64,000 bases of DNA from Bursaphelenchus xylophilus (Eukaryota; Nematoda; Chromadorea; Rhabditida; Aphelenchoididae): the NCBI GenBank assembly GCA_904066235.2, contig CAJFCV020000006.1, positions 9,486,001-9,550,000 of the forward strand, in the 5' to 3' direction. Made by a program: the position numbers and the translations under genes. Below are positions 54,924-64,000 of the stretch, in pieces; position 1 is the stretch's first letter, and every line of letters starts with the position of its first letter. The notes beneath the pieces were generated by a model. That model worked only from the letters and a program-made list of their open reading frames with translations, was not told the DNA's origin and ran no database searches.

Positions 54924-57044
54924 TTATCGCCAACTATTCTCCAGCATCGTAAAAACAATCCGGTTCTCTTCTCTGGCCGAGAAATTCAGGACCATTCCGT
55001 CCGTATTCCGAATACTATGCCGTTTGGTGGCGTCGATCGAATCCACACTGCCTTTGGGTCCAAAAAGCGAACGACGAAGCTGATCAAAGTACAGCTTCTT
55101 GAAAGTCGAGTGGCCATAGGCAATGTTGAAGGCCTCGGCGATGTTATAAATGGCCAAGAAATGGTAGGAAAGCGAGCGAAGAATGTAGAGCTGAAACAAA
55201 TTATTGTAAGCTTTGGAGGAGTGTAGGGCGGTGTTTGGTCGAAAAAAGGCGTTTATAACCGACTATATATTTTTTACAACCTGCTAACAGATTCCAAGCA
55301 CACCATTAAGTCATCACAACTCACAGGTATATCCAAGTTCAAACACGAGATGATCACGACGGCCGTCACAAACAACATGACCATTCCGCTGACTATGAAG
55401 GCTTGACGGATCGCAATATCCCCCACCCTCACATTCTCGGCCAGTTGGAATCTCTCGTTGAGCGAATAGAATGAGCGATTGGCCAAGGCTTGCCTGAGGC
55501 GACGTTTGTTGAGGAAATGGAAGTAGAGGAAAACGACCAAACTGACGAAAGCGACTAATGCGATGAAGACGTATGGCAGACGATAGGCGAAGATTCGCAG
55601 GTCATATGCTGGAATAAATATAGTCAAACCTCTGTAAAACGAATAAGAAGCCTTAAAATTTATTCGTTATACAAGGGTTTCGTTACATTCAAGGGTTTCT
55701 CTTGAACTCAAGTTGGCTCTTGCGGCTTGAAAAATTGTTCATTTTATAAAAGTTTTGTTGTATCACAGATTCATTGTATAGCCTATCGAATTTCTTTTAC
55801 CTACCGTAATTTATGGAATAGAAGACCACGGAAACAAGCAGAGCAAAAGCCAGCATCGCATGAATCAAAAACTTGTCTTCTCGGCGCTCGTAACACTCCA
55901 ACCAAAGACTGGCTGAGATTCGCTCAATCACGACGAACAGGATGGTGGTTGCGGCCATTGACCAAGTAAGCATATATACATTCTCCATCAAATGCATCGG
56001 AAAGCCGAAGGAAAAAAAGTTCGTTGAGTCGACTGAAAATTTTTGTGTTTTTATATGGCACGTATGAATTATTGAAAATTTTAGTTTGTGCCTTACAGGG
56101 GTAGCCAACATATTCAACGATCTTTCCTGCCGACTGCAAAGAGGTCAGTTTTAATTTTTTTGTCGAGATATTGAATGATCTTTGTTGCCGAAAGAGCACG
56201 CTAAACGTGGAGAACAGGCAGACAGAAAAACATATTTTGGCCATAACTTTCGCTAGTTTCGTGCGGAAAATGATTTTTCGTGAAAATTCTTAACTACACG
56301 GTAGAAATAGTCATGAAACTTTTCACACCAAAATTCACCAAAAAGTGTCGCATTTTCGAAAAGTTTTGATCTAAATGTCTCGGTCGTTTCTGCAAAACAC
56401 AAGCTAGTATTCTTGTATATTTCTTCAAAAAACTAATCTAAATTTGTGCCAAGCTTCTTAAAAATGTCAGCGTCGCACTTGGAGTACTTCTCCTGTAAGT
56501 TACAGCTTGAAAAAATCTAGGACTTTTGTTGCTCTTTTGAATAGTCTCTCGAAATAGACTGCTGCCTATTCTTGTAAATACAAACTTTGCACTTTCACCT
56601 GTTACAGGGTAATTTCTGCTAAAGTATGAAACCTTCAATGCCCTCTTAAAGGCCGAAAGTTCAGTGTGGCAGAATTTTCGATAATGAATAAGTAAAAGTT
56701 CATCGGATTCGAAGGATATGAACTTTGGTACGGGTCTTACAAATCCTATTTTTTTGCAGTATAATGTCATAAAAAATACAGCCAAACTTTTTTAAATTCC
56801 GTAAAGTCAACTTACTCAACGCCTGCGGGTCAAAAAAGTAACACAAAATGAATATAATCCTGGCGATCGACGTCGCCATCCAAGTGATTCCAACAAATTT
56901 CAACGTTGTTTTCAGATTGTAATGGAACAATGGCAGGTCTTTGAAGACCACGGCCCACATGGCCATAAAATAAAGACCAATAACAAGTAGAATCAACTCC
57001 AAAATTGCCAACGGAATGACAATGTAAAATTCATGGGCAGTCAT
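54924..57044 (-). CDS. Serpentine chemoreceptor, class Sre-like
   Basis: Four exons on the minus strand, 57044-56816, 56032-55805, 55608-55289 and 55190-54924, give 347 residues, the usual Sre length. Seven hydrophobic segments are visible, starting FYIVIPLAILELILLVIGLY. Class marks are VIERISASLWLECYERRED after TM3 (the ER...YE motif), YSLNERFQLAENVRVG in the third inner loop, and a C-terminal AEAFNIAYGHSTFKKLY. The exon 3 donor is the weak GTTAGC, chosen because it is the only phase-compatible site. Intron 1 carries a family D copy and intron 2 a CTGTAAAACGAA-type repeat. Plasma-membrane GPCR by family. It is not related by tandem duplication to the receptors at 9.7-14.5 kb. Confidence 0.85.
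56041..56485. mobile_element. Family D element in Sre intron 1
   Basis: Shares AGAGCACGCTAAACGTGGAG, AGTTTCGTGCGGAAAATGAT, ATCTAAATGTCTCGGTCGTT and GTCAGCGTCGCACTT with the element at 59434. The left terminus is less clear. Confidence 0.6.
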
Positions 57045-58049
57045 AGTGCGGTGGCATGGAGATTTTTCATAGGGATTACTGTAGCATCAGGGCTGTAGGA
57101 TGATGAATATTTGGGAGTTGAAAATAGGCTAAAGAAGGGGGTTTTTGATGACCATTTCAGCGGATAAGGTTGTTGAGAATCGTTGAAAATAAAGTCAAAT
57201 CAAAATTTTTGATGATTTTGGCGAAGGAAATTGAGAAATCCCAAGAAAATGGTTGATTACAGCTATAACTCGTGCTGATAGAGGCTGAAAATAGCAGTTT
57301 TATCGTTGAAAATACGATTTTGGCACAATATCCCGTTGGAAATCGCTGGAACTGTCTTTAAAAATGTCGATTTCGTCAACAAACAATAAAAAATTTGCCA
57401 AAAAATCAATAAAAATCGTTCCAAAAACAAGATTTTTTTTATAAAAAAACAAAAATTTTTACGATAAAACTCTCAAAAATCATATGTACATAAGTAATGC
57501 TGTCCGCCGTTATTTCTAAACAAGTCTGAGAGCAGTTTACCTACAATCTCCGCCCGAACATACGACTACAATTCCCGGGGACAATGCCCGTTTCTATGGG
57601 GAAATAGGGGAATTGGTACTTGAGTCGGCAACAAGATGTAGCGCAAATTTTCGAAATGTATTTTTAACCCGAGAAAGAACACAGGTGGGCTTTCTTGACG
57701 TGGGAATGCAAATGGCAGGACGTTGTGGACAATTTTTGATTTGCGTTTGAATGGAAATGTCAGCGAGAAATTGGGAAAAACAAGGCCAAAGTTGGAGATT
57801 GACTCCAAATTTGGGGGAAATACACGAGGAGAGGGGGTGATCGCGACGTCAGTTTTTGTCCTTATTAATTACATGTTGAAGTAGTTGAGACAAAAATCCT
57901 GATAATTTGCTCAGTGCGTCATTGGCGCATCGCTGCAAAGGCCACAAAAAAGGTCGCCTTTTGGCACAGTTCGTTTTGGCGTTTTTGCACTCTCGTTGCG
58001 ACGCCTGTTTTTCGAACTTTTTGCACTGTGAAAATTGTCAGGACTTTTT

Positions 58050-58590
58050 GCCGGCGGGCGCACACTTGCGGGCAACCACTTTGCGGGCAGCCGACATTTG
58101 CGGCCAGCACCGTCATTTGCGGGCAGCCTGGAAGATTTGTGGGCAACCGACATTTGCGGGCAACCGACGCCTGATTGTGAGGGTAACAGGGTGGAGGTGG
58201 AAAAATTACTATGATATTTTGGAAATTTGCCGACACTTGCGGGCAGCCGACATTTGCGAACAACCAGCGCTTGAGGATAACAAGGTGGAGGTGGAAAAAT
58301 TACTGCGATATTTTGGAAGTTTTCCGACATTTGCGGGCAGGCAATACTTGCGGGAAGCCGACATTTGCGGGCAACTGTTCCAAAAGTACCAATACAGTCT
58401 GTATGATTGTTTTTTCCTGTTGCCCGCAAATGTCGGCAAATTCCAAAATATCGCAGTAATATTTCCACCTCCACCCTGTTACCCGCAGGTGCCGGTTGCC
58501 CGCAAATGTCTCAGCCGCAAATGTGACCCCCCAAATTTTGCCCGCAAAAAATTTGCCCGCAAACTGATTGCCCGCAAGTGTCGCGACGCC
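58050..58590. repeat. TTGCGGGCA minisatellite arranged as a hairpin
   Basis: The left half carries many copies of the motif TTGCGGGCARCCGACA (about 17-20 nt unit) and two copies of a GGTGGAGGTGGAAAAATTAC block. The right half carries the same in reverse complement (TGCCCGCAAATGTCGG, TTTCCACCTCCACCCTGTTA). Flanks GCGACGCC (about 57998) and GTCGCGACGCC (about 58580) are also inverted. Confidence 0.85.
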
Positions 58591-59433
58591 TTTTTGCCTC
58601 AAGTATGTAAGATAGGCTGTGCGTCAAGGCCAAAAATTTTTGCTCGCTCTTTGCAAGGACAGCCGAGAAAATGAACTGTCAAGTTATCGTATTCGACGGG
58701 CTCTTCCATTTCAATGATCGCTAAATTTCTTGGTTGAAGCGTCAGCAAAAAAAATCTCGGTAATCGAAAAGAGCCTCTGAACAGCAAATCTGAGAAATTT
58801 AAGAAAAATCCGAGTAATCCACGTGTCATATTTCGAACACTTGCCCTGTAAAGTTCATGTGATACTCTAAAGGTTAACCAACTTTAGCCATTGATTTATA
58901 ACGTCAACGGTGATAAAATTGTAGGTTGCATTTGTAATCACATGAACCAGCTATACCATTTAATTAGACCCGGTTTTATTTAGCGGTAATTATCATCTTC
59001 CAGGCAGATTACAACCTAATAAAACCGGATATTGATGGACAGGGTGGGCTACAGCGCTTCTTAAATATTTGGTAAAGAAAAGACTCCAAATGCCACCGAA
59101 TATCTTCATCTTCCACTGACAAAAATCTCTCGACAGAAGAAAAGACTACAACATCTTCATTTGAATCTCTCGTCTTTGCGGCATGGAAGACGAAATCTTA
59201 CGGAATTTTTTGCTTCCTCACCCTTTGGGAACAAACCAGAAACAATTATAGAACTGTTGAGGATGTACTTTACAATATTATGACTATTTTTGGATTATTA
59301 AAAAATTCAGTTTTACGATGAGAGACCGAAAAAGTCTTGTGAACATTATCATTTTTGTCGTCCAAGCTGGAAACGTGAGATGCAAACATAGTCGTTGTGG
59401 TACCTTAAAGAGCAAACTGACAAGGGAAGTACT

Positions 59434-59855
59434 CCAAGTGCGACGCTCAGATTTTCTTTAAATTTTGCACACATGTCGGGTATGGACTAAATATCAATTC
59501 CTGAAAGTTTTAGCTCGCGCTTCGCGGGCGCCGCCGAGATATCGAACGATTTTTACCGCTGAGAGAGCACGCTAAACGTGGAGAGCGGTCAGAGGGAAGA
59601 ACGCTTTTTAGCCATAGCTTTGGCAGTTTCGTGCGGAAAAATTTGATTTTTTGTAGAAACATTATTCTTTACGGTAGAAACAGGCATGCAGCTTTTCGTG
59701 CCGAAATTCGGCAAAAAGTCCTAAATTTTCGCCAACTTTCGATCTAAAAATCTCGGTTGTTTTTGCAAAGCGCGAGCTAGGATTCTCGCAAATATCTTAG
59801 AAAAAATTTATCTAAATTTGTGCCAAGTTTCCTCAAAATCTGAGCGTCGCACTTC
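59434..59855. mobile_element. Family D TIR element, best-preserved copy
   Basis: AAGTGCGACGCTCAGATTTT at the left and AAAATCTGAGCGTCGCACTT at the right are perfect 20-bp inverted repeats, 422 bp end to end. Internal blocks (GAGCACGCTAAACGTGGAGA, GCAAAGCGCGAGCTAGGATT) recur across the window. Confidence 0.85.
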
Positions 59856-61045
59856 TCTAAAAAGGCCACTTATTGTTAGATCGTTCAATAGGTTGCCGCT
59901 GCAAAGCGCGAGCTAAAATTTGTTATGTGGCCCACGCCCAACGAATATACAAAATCAAAAAACCCTTTTCTGCGCTAAACTCTCCATAAAATTTGAAATT
60001 TGCCCTTCTTTTCCACCAGACATCACAAACCCGTCAACTACACCCCGACGCAAGCGGAATTAGGAATTATGGCAAATCTTTGGCCTTTCAAAACAAAATA
60101 GCAGGGTTTTGGGGGAGAATTAATAATTAGCGGTAATTTAAGCGAAACGGTGAATTCTAATTTTCACCTTCGCATAATAAATATTTGATGACTTGAAAGT
60201 CTTAAATTCGAAATGTAATTCGGAAAACAATGGGAGCCGCAGGCGTTTTCAAGTAAAAATAATGCATTTTCATTCAAGTACGAAGACGGTTAAATGTAGC
60301 TACAAATATGATGATACTCCGTTAATTTAAAACACGCCGTTTTTAGGTGGCAATGCGATTAGGAAGTGAAAAACAACGGGCTATTTTTGTATTAGACATG
60401 AGTTATAGTTTAAGAAGGCATGATTATCAATTGTGTAAAGGAGGAAAGAGGCTGTGGGGGATAATTAACACCTTTTGACACCCCAGTAAAGGTTGTAATC
60501 TACCGATTCGGCTTCCGGAAGTTTTTTGAGTCATTCTTCGACCGATAAAGATTGGAGGAAAATAGTAGCGCGAACCGGCAAATTACAAGCCTGGTAAAGT
60601 CAAACTACACAAACTAATCTTTACTCCCAATCTAAGTTCAAGCGAACCCCGTTGAAGTTCACAAATACCAAAAACCTTACCGAAAATTCAATTTTAAAAT
60701 CATGGCAAATACCAGGGCGTACAGAGCAAAGAATAGGCTGCGCGTTTGAAACGCCAATTAAAGCACAGTCTTTCTCGGAGTCGGGCCAACCATAACAAAG
60801 CCCGTTACATTACGTACTTTGTAATCAAAGTTTGCAAAACTTGGAAAACAGACCGTTCCGAGAAACTTTGATATGTTTTCATTGCAGCCGTACCTTCGGT
60901 TACCCTAAGCTTGATTTTTCATACAACAGTAGACAAATGTCGCAGCGACATGGGGTAATTAATAAAAAATTTTTAAAGATTACTGACAATTGCCTATCAA
61001 AAGAAGTCTTTCAAATGGGCCCTAGGAGTTCTTTGAACCATGAAT

Positions 61046-61257
61046 CAGTGTGTCGGGAAAATAACGAGGACAACGTTACAATCGCGTCGCTTCTGGAACA
61101 TAGTGACTTTACCGGTTGTCGCAGCAAACTGGTTTGCCTCGTCGAAAAAATAAAAAAAAAGTCTTCAGTCGCGCACCAAACCTCCAGCAGCCGTTGCAAC
61201 ATGACGATGAGCGATTCCAAGGCGTGACGACGACTGATCACTATTTTCCCGGCAGAC
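61046..61257. mobile_element. Family C-like element
   Basis: CAGTGTGTCGGGAAAATAAC at the left and ACTATTTTCCCGGCAGACCC at the right are inverted family C ends, about 212 bp apart. Confidence 0.6.
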
Positions 61258-62798
61258 CCATAAAAAATTACCTTGCCAAATCCCCTCCCCCCTCTCTATC
61301 TTTCCCTCGACCCCAGCCTGCAAAATGCCATAAAGCTGTAGCTCCGTATACTCCTTTCAGCTGACTATCACATCATCCAACGCTGTTTACTCCCAACTAA
61401 AACACTTCCATTGTATAAGACACCCGGTATGTCAAGGTTTTATTGTTTTGTAAAGCCATAATTACATCTAAATTCGTCTCTAAATACATGTTTCATTTAA
61501 TCTGTGTACGCGTATGGCATAACGGATACACCCAACAATTTATAACCATATTAGGTTGTTTGTAGGGTCTATTATGTGTATGTCTAGTCGAGTGTCGCAT
61601 TTATGGACACAATATTGCCTGATAAAAGTGCGTTCTTAAACAGTTTATTGCACTTTCGCTTTCACTTTACTTACAACTTTTTCCAAATGCCGTAATAATT
61701 CGTAAGTTCAGGTGGTACGTTTTGCGTATGAGATGTAATTAGCAGTTAGCTAACGGAGATTTGACGATATTTTAGGTTGTTTTTTATACAAATAGCAACT
61801 TGATTTCCATTTTTAGGCATTCGATAACGAGGTTGGCTATGTAAATAAAGCAAGTTAGAATCCTTAATTTAATCGTTTTCTAATCCACCGAAGAAAGAAA
61901 TGAAGTAGTCATTCGCTCACTCCAAAGTATCCACTCTTTTCTTTGATCCATAAATGGCATTTTTTGCCAAACATATTTCTTGTTAAAATTGCAGCGCGCA
62001 GGTGAAAATTAACTCTTGTTTTGTATGAGAAAGTCCTTTCTGGACCTGTTTTTTATTTCCTTACCGTGAAAAGCCACGTTTTGATTTGTGAGAACTTTGC
62101 TCTGGATATAAATGGCCATGAAGTTTTAGAAATCCCCACAGGGCACGGAGGGCGCTACGACTTTTTGGGTCAGCGATACTGTAGATTATTGTATCGGTTC
62201 GGCGTTGTATGCATGGGGAGGATTGGAGAAGGCTTAGTTAATACAAATAATAAGATTGATTGGGTCCTAGGATGGCTGTCACTTATTTAGAAGCGTTTTA
62301 CATGTAATCACATCAATAATATCGAGATAGAAGTTAAGAATCTTCGTTTTTCGATGTAAATTTTGGTGTTTTATATTATACAATAACTCAGAGTAAACAA
62401 AACTAACGTTAGTATATAATAGCTAAAATTAAAAAAATGACGTGTTACAAGTCTTCGCCAAGTCTCCGCCGATCCTTCGCCGACCATCCAGCGGGGTTGC
62501 CAGGCTTCTTGAGCACTTCCTACAACCTTTTTTCGGGTATCCACTTGCTCTACGCGACGTATCGATCGATTTTGTGTTGACCCGAAAAGTCGGCCTTAAG
62601 AATTGGGAATATGAGAAGTTAAAGCCTATATACGAATATATATAACAGCTTCTTTCTATTTGCACAAGAAAAATAGTCAAGAAAGAGAGCGCTTATAAAG
62701 TGCGAACTCCTTTCGAGACATCAAGGCTTATCAGTAAATTTCTCTCAACGATTTAACGCTCAAGCCTCCGGTTTGCAGTAAAGAACTTTGTGTTTGCC

Positions 62799-63759
62799 AT
62801 GAAAATCCACTTGGTCTTGTTTTGTTTACTGAACTGGTGCTCCGGAACCGCTCTAATCGTAACTACCGGCACTGGTCAGTGCCCGGATGGGATCTTTTGC
62901 CGCGTCGGGTACATCTGTCTTCAACAGAATGGCAGGTAAGCGCATTTCAGAAAAGACCTCGCTACAGCTATGTTCTCAAGCAATATGTGTGTTCCTGAGC
63001 TCAACACTGAAAGTGCGATGTTCGCCAGAGAGGACGCTGTTATTGCGAAAGGTAATTCTTATGTGTTTGATAGCAAAAATGTGTACAACGGATCGCAAAG
63101 GTTCAAAAAATATTCGTTATAAAAACGTTCCGGTGTGTGGAGGTTTAGTCCACGCTTGATTGTTTGGAGCTGTGAAATTGTTCGTTGTAGAGAGGTTTCT
63201 TTTTGTGAATGTTTGTTGTAGAGAGGTTCAACTGTACATCCCGGCCTTTGAGTGTATACAGTGACAATTGTGAACGAGCAACTCCGCACTTCGAAAGCTC
63301 TCTACAACAAACTTTTTCATAGATTTTAAAGTTTTAATTCTATGTCAAAGGAGAGTCTCCGTATAACGAAGCCTTTCCTCGAAAAAAAGCTTTTAGTACC
63401 TTACAATTCATTCTACTCAGGCCGTAAACCCTCTTTTTTCCATTTTCAGGCAGCCGTGTTACGACAGTAACAAGTGGGACAAATATATGCCCTATCAGCC
63501 GGAAGCGATGTGACCTCTTTTACGTTTGTTTTGAAACAGGCGACAGGTATTTTTCACTCCTATCCAAGATATCTTACAGTGACTATTTAGCCACATTTGT
63601 GTGAAGAAAAGCCAGGTTGTGCCGGACGAGTGGACGCAAAGGATCAATCAAATCCCCAACTTCAAAGGAAACTCGGCTGAACCACAGAGGAGACACACTG
63701 TTTGTACACTTGTTGGCATCGTATTCCTTCTAATTTCCCAATTTCTTGGCGCGATGTGA
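62799..63759 (+). CDS. Small secreted Cys-rich protein, probably GPI-anchored
   Basis: Three exons, 62799-62935, 63454-63546 and 63591-63759, give 132 residues. A signal peptide (MKIHLVLFCLLNWCSGTA) is followed by about seven Cys (QCPDGIFC, GYIC, NICP, KRCDLFYVC, HICVK), a polar stretch, and a hydrophobic C-terminus (TLVGIVFLLISQFLGAM) typical of a GPI attachment signal. The exon 2 acceptor was taken at the second of two AGs, TTTTCAGGCAG, because only this frame joins to exon 3; the first AG would give a short product ending at 63512. Poly(A) signals lie at 63811 and 63833. Family not recognised. It could act at the cell surface, like other small Cys-rich GPI proteins. Confidence 0.6.
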
Positions 63760-64000
63760 CTTGCTGTGATCGCTGATGACACATTAAGAGAGTTAAAATT
63801 GATCTTGAAGAATAAAGAGTGAATTCTAGGACAATAAAGACATTGCTATTCTGTCAGGAAGACTCTGTAGTTTTTGTTTAGTGAAACCTCAGTACTGTGA
63901 ACTTTCGTACAACTAAATCACTCTACAACGGACAATTTCAAAGGCTCTACTTACAACGTAACCTTCCCAAAAGGCTCTCCGTGCAACGTAAATCTTTGGG
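63760..64000. other. 3' flank with CTCTACAACG-type repeat
   Basis: After the poly(A) signals, the last 130 bp hold GTACAACTAAATCACTCTAC and TCTCCGTGCAACGTAA, related to dispersed blocks at about 15410, 26210, 55630, 63170 and 63355. No gene. Confidence 0.5.

Larger units (their letters stand above)
57045..62798. other. Gene-poor interval with minisatellite and family C/D elements
   Basis: No gene is supported. Contents are a TTGCGGGCA hairpin minisatellite at 58050-58590, family D-like blocks at about 58620-58860 and 59434-59855, and a family C-like element at 61046-61257. Single open frames at 57566, 60832 and 62021 have no recognisable product. Confidence 0.5.

Noticed and set aside
57907..58674. 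Long open frames (255 codons plus, 187 codons minus) at 58 kb
   Set aside because: They follow the minisatellite unit on both strands and show no domain. The frame comes from the repeat.
60832..61227. 131-codon open frame
   Set aside because: Its second half runs through a family C-like element, and the first half has no splice sites or recognisable domain.

Overview
The window looks like nuclear DNA from a nematode. Genes are split by many introns, mostly short, with GTAAGT/GTGAGT donors and TTTTCAG/TTTAG acceptors. Several families are nematode-typical: serpentine chemoreceptors of a Str/Srd-like type and of class Sre, and a multi-EB-module chitin-deacetylase protein. Coding exons are clearly more GC-rich than the A/T-rich spacers. 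I cannot name the genus. All gene models were built by hand from the sequence: splice sites were chosen by donor/acceptor consensus and by phase, and in every complete model the exon lengths sum to an open frame.

Layout. 1-0.5 kb: first exon of a His-rich protein gene running off the left edge (minus). 0.5-5.2 kb: mostly non-coding, with two large foldback sequences. 5.2-8.5 kb: a head-to-head pair, a Pin1-type prolyl isomerase (minus) and a short Barentsz/CASC3 SELOR-domain protein (plus). 9.7-14.5 kb: two tandem paralogous seven-TM chemoreceptors, with nested miniature transposons in their introns. 17.25-30.1 kb: one very large secreted protein, about 3,406 residues, with an N-terminal chitin-binding-like domain, about 39 EB modules and a C-terminal polysaccharide deacetylase. 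An alternative last exon would give a 2,913-residue form without the enzyme. 31 kb: a 66-residue single-pass membrane protein, with a decayed copy at 43.2 kb. 33-37.3 kb: a nine-exon kinase-like protein lacking the catalytic motifs (minus). 39.7-41.1 kb: a charged, helical 202-residue protein. 50.4-51.1 kb: a 91-residue unknown. 51.9-52.65 kb: a Pmp3/UPF0057 proteolipid (minus). 54.9-57.0 kb: an Sre chemoreceptor (minus). 62.8-63.8 kb: a small Cys-rich, probably GPI-anchored protein.

The rest is repeat-rich. I distinguish several terminal-inverted-repeat families: A (TA-flanked mariner-like), B, C (TIR containing CTGTCGGGAAAATAATG), D, E (one copy carries a degenerate tRNA-like sequence), and F. 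There are also two GC-rich elements with 10-bp target duplications, a (GA)n tract, a TTGCGGGCA minisatellite hairpin at 58 kb, and an array of the 10-bp palindrome GCACWGTGC(A) at about 38-nt spacing around the Pmp3 gene. The genes do not form one pathway. The chitin-deacetylase protein fits cuticle or pharyngeal chitin remodelling, and the three receptors are chemosensory by family.
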